Source: Nitrospinaceae bacterium (GTDB taxonomy: Bacteria; Nitrospinota; Nitrospinia; Nitrospinales; JACRGP01). From it: 61,052 bases of DNA. The stretch is taken from the NCBI GenBank assembly GCA_029261555.1, contig JAJDBB010000006.1:1-61052 (forward strand), given 5' to 3'. The position numbers and the translations under genes are program-made. Below, piece by piece: positions 29,656 to 39,631 of the stretch (its first letter is position 1; each line of letters starts with the position of its first letter). The notes below the pieces were generated by a model. The model was not told the origin of the DNA. It searched no databases and saw nothing but the letters and a program-made list of their open reading frames with translations.

Positions 29656-31800
29656 TCATTCCCGGCGCACCAGCCAACCTTCTCCCAACAGCGCCAGGGC
29701 GGCCAATAAAAGAAATGGACCCGCCATAGGAAAGTTCCCATCCTGCGGATCAGCCGCCATGGAATCCTTCGAATCGATAATTTTTAGAGACGCTCCATCC
29801 AGCAATTGCTGTATTTCCTCGGGAGATATTTTTTGCGGACGCGATTCCTCCGTATCCAAGTTCACGGTAAAAAAACCGATCGGCGATACTCCAGGGTCGG
29901 GCCGGTTTGAAACGCGTTCAGACGCGGATTCCAAATTATTTTTTGAAGCGGGATAAACTTTGTAGACTCCTGGAATGGCCGTATCCTTAAAAAGCGACGC
30001 GCTTCCATCGGCAACCGTAAACGCCTTAAACGCTCCCGTCGGGGTTTCAACCAACCCCGGTTCGCCTTCATCCTCCCAACGATACGTTTCACCGATCAAT
30101 AAATCCTTACGCGTGATCGCGCCCAAACCGCGAGCCGCGTATTTCACCCAGCGCTGTATCCAGGGCAGGAACGTAGGCTGAATCGGAAACTCGTTCCAGT
30201 CCCGGTCCAGAGTGGAAGCGAAGAGAATCGTTTTCCCCTCGCCATAAGTCGATTCGATCAATGCAGGGGTCCCATTCGAAAAACTTATCGGAACGGACAG
30301 GCTTTTGCCTTCCCTCGGGGACGAACTAAAAATTGAGTGAAAACGAATCGCCTCCATTTGGCTCCGAATTTTGGCGCCGAAAACTTTCAATGCCGGATGC
30401 TTCTTATCCTTCAGCTTCATGCGGAACGGTTCGTGGCCTGCGCCAACCTGGTTGAGAGCGTCAAGCGTTACCGGGAAAAGAGCTCCCAGCTTTTCATTGA
30501 AAAACCCGGGGTCCACTTTATCGCCCAGGGAAACGATCAGACCGCCTCCCTGCAAAACAAACTTTTCAATTTGCCGTTCGTAATCAAACGGCAACTCGTT
30601 CACGTTGCAAAGCAGAATCACGGAAAATTTCCCAAGGTCGCGGCGCGGAAGTTCCGCAAGAGTGGAGATCGTCGGCTCTATATCGGCCGTCGACGCGGCG
30701 AAAGGATTTAGAGCCCGCTCCAGGTAAAAGGTTTCGCTCTGATGCGCCACTGTATCGGGATCCCCGTCCACTATCAGAACGTTCAACTTTTGCTTCGGCT
30801 GGTAAATAAAATAACGACGGTTGTCTTCGTTTAAAGCGTCCTCGCCAATTTCCACGCGTCCCTCCAGAGGTCCGTCTTCCTGCAGAGGGATGGAAAACTC
30901 CACCTCGGAAGTGGGGCCGGATAGCGCCTCGATCCAGCGATCTTTAATCTTCTTACCGTCCACCCAAAGGGAAACCGGCAGACGGGACAAAAGTTTTTCC
31001 GGAAGCAGGTTGGCGATTTTGGCCTTGATCCGGACGGTCCGACGGTTTGCAAGAAATTCCTGACCGACCTCGACTCCCTGAATCGCGGCGCGGTTGGTTC
31101 CCGAGCTTTCCGGAGAAAAATCCACCACATTAATATTAACCGGCGGAACGTGGGATAGGATTTCTGGAAACTCTTCTTCCGTCCATCCGTTTTTGGCGAG
31201 GTCCGTTAAAATAAAAATCCGTTTGATTTCTTGCGGCGAGGACTCAAGCAGGTCAAGAGCTTCTTTGACCGCCGGTCCGATCTGAGTCGTCGCAAAGGAA
31301 ACCTGGGTCGATTCAATCTTTTGCCCGAGCGTTTGCCGGTCCGCGCCCCAGCCTTGCAAGCGGCGGGCGGGCGTGGACGCCAACGCCAATCCCACGGCGT
31401 TGCTGGCCGGCATTTCCCCAATGGCGTTGGTCAAATAATCGGCGGCCAGTTCGAACCGGCTTTTGCCGTCGACGGCCAGACGCATGCTGTAGGAGTCGTC
31501 CAAAATGAAAACATTGGCCGCCGGCTTGGAAGCAAGGAAGACCTCGTTTCCCGTGAAAGAGAAAATCGGGTGCGCCAGACTCAAACTCAACCCGGCCACG
31601 GCCAGGCATCGAAACAATAAAAGTAGCCAACGGTTGGGGCGGGAGCGGCGTATCGATCTTTTGTGCGACGATCGCAACAAATAAACGGCGGAAAATTTTA
31701 TATGCGTTACCTGCCTTTTCGTCAGCAAGTGAACCAGAACAGGCAGGCCGATCCCCAAAAGTCCGAGCAGAAAAAGCGGCGATATAAAATTCAGGCTCAT
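29656..31800 (-). CDS. BatA-domain/VWA membrane protein
   Basis: 714 residues from ATG 31800, which shares ATGA with the upstream DUF58 gene. The N-terminus SLNFISPLFLLGLLGIGLPVLVHLL is the BatA domain, with a second membrane helix at ~60-80. A VWA-like region follows with the MIDAS-type motif DDSYSM in NVFILDDSYSMRL. A glutamine-amidotransferase-like fold (residues ~380-560) and a final membrane helix (MAGPFLLLAALALLGEGWLV) complete it. These proteins are linked to stress and envelope functions beside a MoxR ATPase, which is missing here. Confidence 0.85.
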   Translation of the reverse strand: MSLNFISPLFLLGLLGIGLPVLVHLLTKRQVTHIKFSAVYLLRSSHKRSIRRSRPNRWLLLLFRCLAVAGLSLSLAHPIFSFTGNEVFLASKPAANVFILDDSYSMRLAVDGKSRFELAADYLTNAIGEMPASNAVGLALASTPARRLQGWGADRQTLGQKIESTQVSFATTQIGPAVKEALDLLESSPQEIKRIFILTDLAKNGWTEEEFPEILSHVPPVNINVVDFSPESSGTNRAAIQGVEVGQEFLANRRTVRIKAKIANLLPEKLLSRLPVSLWVDGKKIKDRWIEALSGPTSEVEFSIPLQEDGPLEGRVEIGEDALNEDNRRYFIYQPKQKLNVLIVDGDPDTVAHQSETFYLERALNPFAASTADIEPTISTLAELPRRDLGKFSVILLCNVNELPFDYERQIEKFVLQGGGLIVSLGDKVDPGFFNEKLGALFPVTLDALNQVGAGHEPFRMKLKDKKHPALKVFGAKIRSQMEAIRFHSIFSSSPREGKSLSVPISFSNGTPALIESTYGEGKTILFASTLDRDWNEFPIQPTFLPWIQRWVKYAARGLGAITRKDLLIGETYRWEDEGEPGLVETPTGAFKAFTVADGSASLFKDTAIPGVYKVYPASKNNLESASERVSNRPDPGVSPIGFFTVNLDTEESRPQKISPEEIQQLLDGASLKIIDSKDSMAADPQDGNFPMAGPFLLLAALALLGEGWLVRRE

Positions 31801-32714
31801 TGCTTGTTCAGGCTGTTGCGTTTCAGGAGGTAGTAGCTCAAGGCCTGCTCCAGCGGTTCCGAGGTCTGTAAAAACTCGTAATCGACGCCCAACGAAGCGC
31901 AAGTTTTCTTGTAAGCGCCGATTTGATTTTGAATCGCTTCCCGGTAGCTCTCCCGAATCTCGTAAGGGTCCAGCCCAATCGGCGGATCGTCTTCCAACGA
32001 CTCAAAAACGATCTCGCCTTCAAAAGGAAGACTCGTTTCGTCAGGATGCAGGACGTGAAACAGGACGACTTCCACTCCTCGCGCCCGCATCAATTTCAGG
32101 TTTTTTTCCAGGTCGTCGTGCTTAAAGAAAAGGTCCGAAATTAAAATTGCCAGGCTCCGCCCAGGGAGCCGCTCGATTACCTGGCCCACGGCTTTTCCAA
32201 AGCCAGTATTTCCGCTAGGTTCCATCGCGGCCAGTTCGTTAAGAATGTTCTGAAAATGCGACGGCTTGGATCGCGGAGGAATATGCCGAACTGCCTGGTC
32301 GTTGAACAAAACCAGACCCGCCGCGTCGAATTGTTTTAAAAAAAGATAGGACAGGGACGCCGTCAGTACCTGCGCATAATTCCATTTTGAAATCTCGCCG
32401 GAAGTTTTTTTCGGAGGTTGGTAGTCCATGGACCCGCTGGCGTCTAACATGAGGGTACATTTAATATTGGTCGACTCTTCGAATTGCTTGACGTGGTACT
32501 TGTCGGTTTTGCCGACAACCTTCCAGTCGATGTGGCGGATTTCGTCTCCGGGGGAGTAATCTTTATATTCAGCGAACTCCACGCTCGACCCTTTATGCCG
32601 GCTTTTATGATGGCCGGAAAGCAAACCTTCCACCAGATCCTTGGCGCGAATTTTTAAAAGCGCGACCTTGGAAAATAGTTCCGAACTCTTGAGCAACTGA
32701 CTGGAGTCGACCAT
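31797..32714 (-). CDS. DUF58 domain protein (VWA-like)
   Basis: 305 residues. The DUF58 core is SVEFAEYKDYSPGDEIRHIDWKVVGKTDKYHVKQFEES, followed by a VWA-type strand with the MIDAS motif CTLMLDASGSMDY. The C-terminal helices fit the family, usually found as the middle gene of moxR-DUF58-batA sets. The stop overlaps the BatA gene start. Upstream (32715-32876) is a divergent promoter region, with no moxR between it and the aminopeptidase gene. Confidence 0.9.
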   Translation of the reverse strand: MVDSSQLLKSSELFSKVALLKIRAKDLVEGLLSGHHKSRHKGSSVEFAEYKDYSPGDEIRHIDWKVVGKTDKYHVKQFEESTNIKCTLMLDASGSMDYQPPKKTSGEISKWNYAQVLTASLSYLFLKQFDAAGLVLFNDQAVRHIPPRSKPSHFQNILNELAAMEPSGNTGFGKAVGQVIERLPGRSLAILISDLFFKHDDLEKNLKLMRARGVEVVLFHVLHPDETSLPFEGEIVFESLEDDPPIGLDPYEIRESYREAIQNQIGAYKKTCASLGVDYEFLQTSEPLEQALSYYLLKRNSLNKQ

Positions 32715-32815
32715 AAAAATAAGCCTTGAGGAATGTAAAAAATAAATATAAGCGTCCGCAGACTATCTCTGCAACGCAAAAATTGCAGCCCGAGGTAAAA
32801 TAATGCGCATACAAG

Positions 32816-32843
32816 TTGACTTTACGGCGAGGGTTTATACAAT
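32816..32843 (+). promoter_or_regulatory. Predicted promoter for the M1 aminopeptidase operon
   Basis: TTGACT (32816-32821), 16-base spacer and TACAAT (32838-32843) fit a sigma-70-type promoter. The expected transcription start is near 32850, about 27 bases before the ATG at 32877. Confidence 0.55.
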
Positions 32844-32876
32844 CATGGCACCCTAAAACCAATATTTCAAAAAACT

Positions 32877-35495
32877 ATGTCCAACTTGCGGTACTGCAAA
32901 CTTCACTACCTTGACGGAGAATCCCAGCATTGGGGCGTCCTCGACCGTAAAGATTTCGCCTCCAAAGGCGCCCGTCCTCATTTTTTTCCAGACACGCCGC
33001 TTCTCCCAAAACATTTGCGTCTGGAACTGCACTTCGATTGGAAAGAAGAGCGGGTCTGGGGCGAAACCACGCACGAACTTAATGTTAAGGGACGCGACGT
33101 CAGGGAAATACGCTTCGACGCGGTAAATCTGGAAATTTCCCGGGTCCGCATCAACAACCGAAACGTGGGGTTCGAAAACGACGGCGAAAGCCTGACGATC
33201 CCTCTCGCAAAACCGCTCCCGCCGGGTTCCCTCGCGCGGGTGCAAATCAAACATTCCGTCCAGCGTCCTGCGGCGGGGATCTATTTCACGCAGGCCGACG
33301 CAGAGTACCCCGACCGTTTTAAAACCGTCTGGACCCAGGGGCAGGACGAGGATTCCCGATATTATTTCCCTTGCCTGGACCAACCGAATTTCAAGCAAAC
33401 CACAGAGGCTGTTCTTCATTTGCCGCCGGGCATGTTCGGCCTTTCCAACGGAAAATTGTTAAAAGAAAAATACACGGCATCTGAGTCCTTTTTCCATTAT
33501 AAACTTGCCCTGCCCTACTCCACCTATCTGTTTTCCATCGTCGCGGGAGAGTTTTCCGGGCATGTCGAAAAATGGGGGAAAGTGGCGGTCAAGTGGTACG
33601 TCCAAAAGGGACGCGAAAAGGAAGGCAAAAACGCTTTTAAGGACACTGCAGGAATTTTAAAGTTTTTCTCGGATTACACCGGCTACAAATATCCTTACGA
33701 ACAGTACACGCAGATCGCGGTTCCCGATTTTATTTTCGGCGGCATGGAAAACTTTACCGTGACCACGCAAACCGACCTCACCCTTCACGACGACCGGGCG
33801 CGCCTGGACGGAGATTCCAACGGACTGGTCGCCCACGAAGCGGCGCACACCTGGTTCGGCAACCTGGTCACGGCCAAAAACTGGGCGCACGCCTGGTTGC
33901 ACGAATCGTTCGCCACCTATTTCGACGCCCTGTACACGCGGCATTCAAAAGGCGAAGACGAGTTTCGCTATCAGTTGCTGGAAGACGCGGAAACCTATTT
34001 CGGAGAGGACGCCCGCTACCGTCGACCCATCGTCACCAACATTTATAAAGAACCGATCGATTTATTCGACGCGCATTTGTACCCCGGCGGCGCCGTTCGA
34101 CTGCATCACCTAAAGCATTTTGTGGGAGAAAACGAGTTTCGCGAGGCGCTCAAATTATTCCTGAATCGTTTTGAATTCAAATCGGTCGAGACCGTCGATT
34201 TCCTTCGATCCCTGGAAGACGTCACGGGCCGCAGTTTCGACCCATGGCTCCATCAATGGATTTACCGCGGAGGATACCCCGTTCTTGAGGTTGGATACCA
34301 ATGGGATTCGACCCATACCATGGCCACGGTGGAAATCAAACAAACTCAAAAGGCCGACAAAAAAAATGAGGAGCTGTTGTTTGAACTGCCCTTAAAGATC
34401 GCCTTCCATACCTCAAGGAGCCGAGAGGTATTTACGGTTGAAATAAAAAATCAGCGCGAAAAATTTAGTTTCCGCTTGAAATCGAAACCGCTGTATTTTC
34501 GTCTGGACCCGGATTACGAATGCCCCTGCAAAAAAGTTTCGTTAGACGTCCCCCGGCCCATGTTGCACGAGCAATTAAAACGCGACGAAGACGCCGTTGG
34601 CAGGATTGCCGCCGCCCAGGCGCTCAAAAAGAAACCCTCTACTGAAGAGATTCGGTTGCTGTGCCGCCAATTGAAAGCGGAAACTTTTTGGGGCGCCGCA
34701 GAGCGCATCGCAGGCGTTTTGGGCGCCATTGGGGGCGACTTGGCCCGCGACGGTTTGATTCGAGGATTGAAAAGTCCCGACGCTAAAATCAGGGCGGGAA
34801 TTGTCCGCGCTTTGGGGGCCTTCGCTCGCGACGAAAAAGTTGCACGCGCGCTTAAAAAAGTTGCATCGGGAGATCCCTCTTATCGAGTGGAAGCCGCCGC
34901 TCTGGCTTCTCTGGGAAAAATCAAGGCTCCCGATCTGGGAAAATTTTTCGAAGAATCCATCCAGCGGCCAACACACAATGGACTGGCCGCCGCCGCCGTT
35001 TATCGCGCCATTGGACAGTTGGAAGACGAAGCGTACTGGAATCTTTTGCTCGATGGCGCCGAATATGGAGCGGAACCCAACGCCCGCGTTTCCGCCATGA
35101 ACGCCATGGCCGCTCTGGCCAAACGGTTTCTGCATCTGAAAGGCGAAGCGCTTGAGCTTTTTTCCAGGTTTGCCAGAGAAAATCGCGGCTCCACGGCGGC
35201 TGTCTTTAGAGGAAAGCTGGGAGCCATTCAGGGACTCCAAAAACTGGACGATCTTTCCGCCGTTCCCGTCCTGCGCCAAATTGCCGCCCAGGAAACCGAC
35301 GGACGCTTAAAGCGCCGGGCCGAGGACGCGGTTTCCGCCTTGTTCAGTTCCGCCAAAAAACCGCAGGAGCTAAAATCCCTGCAATCGGAAATGGATGATA
35401 TTTTAAAGGAAAATAAATCCTTTCGGGACCGGCTTGGCATTCTGGAAGAGAAAGAAAAATCGAATTCAAATAAAAAGAAAAGGACGTCTTCATGA
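32877..35495 (+). CDS. M1-family zinc aminopeptidase with C-terminal HEAT repeats
   Basis: 872 residues. The zinc site is HEAAH at residues 320-324 with the third ligand Glu 343 in WLHESFATYFDALY, exactly 18 residues on. The exopeptidase motif GGMENFTV lies near residue 288 in the GAMEN position (Gly in place of Ala). The N-terminal beta domain starts near LRLELHFDWKEERV. After residue ~560 the sequence changes to HEAT-like helical repeats (RIAAAQALKK, IRAGIVRALGAFARD, RVEAAALASLGKI, RVSAMNAMAALAKR) and ends in a basic coiled tail. No signal peptide is visible, suggesting cytoplasmic action. Confidence 0.93.
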   Translation: MSNLRYCKLHYLDGESQHWGVLDRKDFASKGARPHFFPDTPLLPKHLRLELHFDWKEERVWGETTHELNVKGRDVREIRFDAVNLEISRVRINNRNVGFENDGESLTIPLAKPLPPGSLARVQIKHSVQRPAAGIYFTQADAEYPDRFKTVWTQGQDEDSRYYFPCLDQPNFKQTTEAVLHLPPGMFGLSNGKLLKEKYTASESFFHYKLALPYSTYLFSIVAGEFSGHVEKWGKVAVKWYVQKGREKEGKNAFKDTAGILKFFSDYTGYKYPYEQYTQIAVPDFIFGGMENFTVTTQTDLTLHDDRARLDGDSNGLVAHEAAHTWFGNLVTAKNWAHAWLHESFATYFDALYTRHSKGEDEFRYQLLEDAETYFGEDARYRRPIVTNIYKEPIDLFDAHLYPGGAVRLHHLKHFVGENEFREALKLFLNRFEFKSVETVDFLRSLEDVTGRSFDPWLHQWIYRGGYPVLEVGYQWDSTHTMATVEIKQTQKADKKNEELLFELPLKIAFHTSRSREVFTVEIKNQREKFSFRLKSKPLYFRLDPDYECPCKKVSLDVPRPMLHEQLKRDEDAVGRIAAAQALKKKPSTEEIRLLCRQLKAETFWGAAERIAGVLGAIGGDLARDGLIRGLKSPDAKIRAGIVRALGAFARDEKVARALKKVASGDPSYRVEAAALASLGKIKAPDLGKFFEESIQRPTHNGLAAAAVYRAIGQLEDEAYWNLLLDGAEYGAEPNARVSAMNAMAALAKRFLHLKGEALELFSRFARENRGSTAAVFRGKLGAIQGLQKLDDLSAVPVLRQIAAQETDGRLKRRAEDAVSALFSSAKKPQELKSLQSEMDDILKENKSFRDRLGILEEKEKSNSNKKKRTSS

Positions 35496-36064
35496 ATAAA
35501 CCCTTTAACGACGAACCCGTCGAAACCCTGATCCCAAAATCATTGAGCGCGGACGGAACCCAACTGGACTTACGATTGAAATATATCGGAGACGAGGGCA
35601 TAAAAATTCTGGTTGGAATGGGAGGCCTTGAAAATCTTCAGGGACTGAACCTGGAGCGCAACGAGATCACCGACGAGGGGATAAAAGTTTTGGCGCAATC
35701 GTCCCTCGTGAAAAACATTAAAGCCCTGCATTTGGAGAGAAATTCCATAAGCGACTCGGGAGCGGGAGCCATCGCCAATTCCCCAAACTTTTCAAAACTG
35801 GAAACCCTCAATCTGTGGAAAAACGATGTTGGCTCCGCCGGAGCGGGAGAAATCGCCAAAGGGATTTTTCTTTCCAACCTCAAATCCCTGGATCTAGCTC
35901 AAAACAAAATCGGAGACGCCGGGGCCGCTGCCTTGGCAAAAAGCATGACGCTGGCCGACCTGGAATACTTGGATGTGTTTGGCAACGGGATTGGAGAGGA
36001 AGGACAAAAACTATTGAAACAATCGGAAAACTTTTCCAAAATGCAACATCTCACCGTCGAGTAA
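35492..36064 (+). CDS. Leucine-rich repeat protein, ribonuclease-inhibitor type
   Basis: 190 residues made almost wholly of LRR units of about 27-28 residues with the RI-type consensus: LQGLNLERNEITDEGIKVLAQS, IKALHLERNSISDSGAGAIA, LETLNLWKNDVGSAGAGEIA, LKSLDLAQNKIGDAGAAALA, LEYLDVFGNGIGEEGQKLL. It forms a short curved solenoid for protein binding. No signal peptide. It overlaps the aminopeptidase gene by ATGA and lies 11 bases before the next gene, so the three are translated from one message. Partner unknown. Confidence 0.9.
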   Translation: MNKPFNDEPVETLIPKSLSADGTQLDLRLKYIGDEGIKILVGMGGLENLQGLNLERNEITDEGIKVLAQSSLVKNIKALHLERNSISDSGAGAIANSPNFSKLETLNLWKNDVGSAGAGEIAKGIFLSNLKSLDLAQNKIGDAGAAALAKSMTLADLEYLDVFGNGIGEEGQKLLKQSENFSKMQHLTVE

Positions 36065-36075
36065 AGGGCGAAGAC

Positions 36076-36759
36076 ATGAAACGTTTTCTAATTCCCGCTT
36101 TATTTTTAATACTCTTGATTGGAGACGCCGGGTTGGCGGCTTTGATTCCGGGAAACGCTTTTTCAGCCTCCGCGCAACAACAAACCGATCCTCCACCCAG
36201 CGGCGATCTGGACACCTTTCACGACGACGTCGACGAACAGATCGAAAAAGACAAGAAAAGTATTTTCAATAAACTGGATGACATCCTGGACGTCAAAGTA
36301 TTCCAAACCAACGTGTTTTTTGGGGTCGGCGTAACAATATTTATAGCCTTGACGATCATCTTTCTATTGTCCATGGGTTCCAACATATTTGGAAGCGGGG
36401 TTTCCGGCGCGATCAACGCCGTCAAATCGCTTTTTGGAATGAAAACCGGCATACAAACGGGAATGGTTTCTCCCATGACAACAGCGGGCCGGGGAGACAG
36501 TTCAGGAAATAGATACCAAACGCGCCAAAGTTCATCCAAAATTTCCTCCACAAAAAAGAAATTTATGTTTTGCGAAGTGTTGACCAGTTTCGTCAACCCC
36601 GGCGTAAAAATGGACGTCGTCAAAAAGGCCCTGACGGCGCAAAAGAAACGAAAGCCGCGCCCTTTGATCGGAGATTTTTTAAAGGAACACAAACTCATCA
36701 CCGACGAAGACGTCAGCCGAACGCTGGACCTTCAAAAGAAATACCGAAAGCGTAACTGA
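36076..36759 (+). CDS. Membrane protein of unknown function with a C-terminal GspE-N-like segment
   Basis: 227 residues from ATG 36076. An N-terminal signal-like segment (RFLIPALFLILLIGDAGLAALI) is followed by an acidic stretch and a membrane helix (VFFGVGVTIFIALTIIFLLSM). A low-complexity linker and a C-terminal segment (KPRPLIGDFLKEHKLITDEDVSRTLDLQKKY) follow. The last part resembles the two-helix unit found at the N-terminus of GspE/PilB ATPases (MshEN-like), but it is too short to be sure. It is the third gene of the aminopeptidase-LRR run. The function is not recognised. Confidence 0.7.
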   Translation: MKRFLIPALFLILLIGDAGLAALIPGNAFSASAQQQTDPPPSGDLDTFHDDVDEQIEKDKKSIFNKLDDILDVKVFQTNVFFGVGVTIFIALTIIFLLSMGSNIFGSGVSGAINAVKSLFGMKTGIQTGMVSPMTTAGRGDSSGNRYQTRQSSSKISSTKKKFMFCEVLTSFVNPGVKMDVVKKALTAQKKRKPRPLIGDFLKEHKLITDEDVSRTLDLQKKYRKRN

Positions 36760-36885
36760 CAGCAAAAACCCTGCCTACTATCAGGACAAGATCCACTCTT
36801 CGCCAGAGGGGCGGATTGCGGTCGCCCGCTCCTACGACTCATCTATTTTGCCGGGAAGCCAAACGGGGAAGGTTAGCTGTTTCTC

Positions 36886-39525
36886 CTATGGGGTCCATCG
36901 CCCATCCTGAATTTGTATCCATCCATCCTTTGCTCGTTCCAGTGATTTGCCAAGCGCTTCCATTCCCGCTCGATAATTTTTCGCTTCAAAAAACTCGCGA
37001 CCCGGTCCATCGTAGCGCTGGGAAAATACTGCAAACCTCTGTGCGGTTCGCAATTGATAGGCGTTTTCCAAACTTTCCTTTTCCTGAGCGGAAACGTTCA
37101 ACAGCGGGGGAAACCGCCCAACGCGATGGCGTAACAAATCCAGAAAAGAAGCGTCGGTTTGCCATTTATAAGGAGGGACCAACGCCGTCGAAGAATATTC
37201 CAGAAAAGGGCGGTCGTCGGTAATGATTTTAGTCGGCGCAAGCGCCCCGGTCAGAGCGGCTCCGTCCGCAATATAAAAATCCATAAAATCCAGAAAAGAA
37301 TACAGGCCGATTTCCTGCGCCATGCTTCGGACGCCGGGGTTTTTCATCAACTGGTCAAAGCGGTTTTTATCGATGGGCGTTGGTTGCCGCGAACCGACCA
37401 GAAGAACAATCCGCGTGAGAAAACTATTCCAAACCGTCGTGTGGGGAAATACCGACTGAAACGTTTTAATAATCATCCGAGCGTCTTCGGGACCCACCAG
37501 GTGCAGAGGCAACCACTGCATCATGATCCCATCTTCGGCCAGGCGCCGCTCCGCCAACTCGTAAAATTCTTTGGAGTAAAGATTGTTCACCCCCGCCTGC
37601 ACCGGCGACATGGGTTCCAGCGTAATCACGTCGTAGGTATCCTCGGACCAGCGTATGAAGCGACGCCCGTCCTCAACGAACATCCGGGCGTTGGGTCGCG
37701 ACAGGACTTCGCGGTTCCAGCCCTCAAACCAATGCGCCATGGAAAGAACGTTGCCGTCGATCTCCACCCCGTCAGCCTGAACGCCCGGAAACTCGGCCAC
37801 CGCCCCCAGGGTGCTCCCGGTTCCAAAGCAAATGGTTAAGGCGCGTTTCGGATCGGGGTGAAGCGCCATGGGAAGAAATCCCATGGCCTGCATGTAGGCG
37901 CTACCGCCGATGGAATCAGAAACGGTGGCCGTGCTGAACCCATCGACGTATAAGGTCCGCGCCTGAGTCGCCTTATCCTCCACCACGCTCAGCGTGGCAA
38001 AATCGCCTTCCTTATAATCCAGTAAACGAATCTGGTCTGGTTTCAAGTTCAGGTCGGTTCTGGAAAAATTTCCCCGCCCAAACTCTTTCGTAGATATATT
38101 AAGAGGCGATCCCAACCAGACGCCAACGAGCGCAAAAATACAAAACGCGAATCCGATCGCCCGCCGCGCAGGTTTTCCTTTTATATAGAGCGCCAAGCCC
38201 AAAACCGACAGAACAACCAAAATTGAATTGATCGCAAACAGCCCGCCGCGAATGCCGAAAACGGGAATCAGAAAAAACGGCGCGACCAGGGAGCCGAGAA
38301 CGGAACCCAAAGTATTCGCCGCGTAACTTTTCCCCAGCGTTTGCCCGACGGTTTTAAACAGGGGCAGGTGGATGCGGTTGGCGAGCGGAAATAAAAGCCC
38401 AAAGCCGAAGGTGGGAACGAACATCAATCCAAAAGCAAACAGGGAACGGACGGTCAGGGTTTGAGCGGCGGTGTTCTCAAGATCATAAAACAACAGGTCC
38501 GCCTGCCGAATCCAATCATGAAGAGAGTCAAACGCGGGAAGAATCCCCAGCCCATACAGGCCCACGGCCAACTCCAGCGCTAAAAACTTTACGACCAGGT
38601 TTGAGGAGCCGAAAATTTTATTCGCCGTCAAGCTTCCCAGAGCGATCCCCAAAAGGAAAGTGGCGAGAATCAGGGCGAAGGAATAAATCGCGCTTCCTAA
38701 AGGAAACACTAAAACCCGCGTCCACAATATCTCGCTGGCAAGGGCGACAAAACCGGAAAAAGCAAACAGTCCCAGCAAAAGAATTTGCAACCGGCCGTCG
38801 ACTTGCCCATCGCTTGGCAAATCGTCGAGGGATCTGGAATAACCGGGAAGCGAAACGCCGTCCTCGCGTTGCGTTGCAGGAAGAAAAAAACACGTAGCAA
38901 AAATTAAAACATTGAGCGCGACGGCCAACCAGGTCGCGCCCTGGACGCCGAAATATTTTATGCCGACAAATTGCACGAACAAACAGCCGACGACTGCGCC
39001 GAAGGTGTTCAACCCATACAGAAGGGAGACGTCGGGAAGCATAGAGTCCGCGCGATCCTCCACCATCCAGCTACCGATCAGAGGAAGGCTGGCTCCCATC
39101 AGGCAAGTGGCGGGCGCCAGTAAAACAACGCTCATACCAAATTCGCACAACCGGAGCGCCTTCTCCGATCCTTGAGAGATTTCCAGAAACCATGGATACA
39201 GGCCGCTCAACCCATCCAGAACATAGGGGAACGCCAGAGCGTAAAGACCGATCAACCCTTCAAGAATCCCGTAGGATTTGACGGGACCCATACGGTTGAA
39301 CCAACTCCCGCGCTCCGCCAAAAACCTTGAAACGCCCCAGGCGCCCGCTCCAAGGCCGCCCATGAAGGCGCACAAAGCGGCGCTAACCGCATACAGCGTC
39401 CCGCCGATCACCAGCGTGAGCTGCCGAATCCATACTAACTCGTATACCAGACTGGTCAGACCGGAAAAAAACAAACAAACAAAAATTACGAGGCGAAACC
39501 TGGAGGCGTCGGAAGAATTCATCAC
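36886..39525 (-). CDS. Membrane-fused spermidine synthase-like protein
   Basis: 879 residues. The N-terminal ~490 residues hold about 12-14 membrane helices, beginning FRLVIFVCLFFSGLTSLVYELVWIRQLTLVIGG, a common opening in fused spermidine synthases. A soluble Rossmann domain follows with TICFGTGSTLGAVAEFPGVQADGVEIDG, ARMFVEDGRRFIRWSEDTYDVITLEPMSP and LYSKEFYELAERRLAEDG. The fold matches aminopropyltransferases, and the Asp in the MFVEDGR motif fits the SAM/dcSAM site. Whether it makes a polyamine is unproven. The start could also be at the second Met (39522). Confidence 0.88.
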   Translation of the reverse strand: MMNSSDASRFRLVIFVCLFFSGLTSLVYELVWIRQLTLVIGGTLYAVSAALCAFMGGLGAGAWGVSRFLAERGSWFNRMGPVKSYGILEGLIGLYALAFPYVLDGLSGLYPWFLEISQGSEKALRLCEFGMSVVLLAPATCLMGASLPLIGSWMVEDRADSMLPDVSLLYGLNTFGAVVGCLFVQFVGIKYFGVQGATWLAVALNVLIFATCFFLPATQREDGVSLPGYSRSLDDLPSDGQVDGRLQILLLGLFAFSGFVALASEILWTRVLVFPLGSAIYSFALILATFLLGIALGSLTANKIFGSSNLVVKFLALELAVGLYGLGILPAFDSLHDWIRQADLLFYDLENTAAQTLTVRSLFAFGLMFVPTFGFGLLFPLANRIHLPLFKTVGQTLGKSYAANTLGSVLGSLVAPFFLIPVFGIRGGLFAINSILVVLSVLGLALYIKGKPARRAIGFAFCIFALVGVWLGSPLNISTKEFGRGNFSRTDLNLKPDQIRLLDYKEGDFATLSVVEDKATQARTLYVDGFSTATVSDSIGGSAYMQAMGFLPMALHPDPKRALTICFGTGSTLGAVAEFPGVQADGVEIDGNVLSMAHWFEGWNREVLSRPNARMFVEDGRRFIRWSEDTYDVITLEPMSPVQAGVNNLYSKEFYELAERRLAEDGIMMQWLPLHLVGPEDARMIIKTFQSVFPHTTVWNSFLTRIVLLVGSRQPTPIDKNRFDQLMKNPGVRSMAQEIGLYSFLDFMDFYIADGAALTGALAPTKIITDDRPFLEYSSTALVPPYKWQTDASFLDLLRHRVGRFPPLLNVSAQEKESLENAYQLRTAQRFAVFSQRYDGPGREFFEAKNYRAGMEALGKSLERAKDGWIQIQDGRWTP

Positions 39526-39631
39526 GCGGGAACCTTATTGAAAAAATTTCAGATTGCCAAGTTAAAAATGTTATTTTGGAAGAACTGCGATTCCTTGGCA
39601 AAAAATAAACTCAAATTCAAAACGAGACTCT

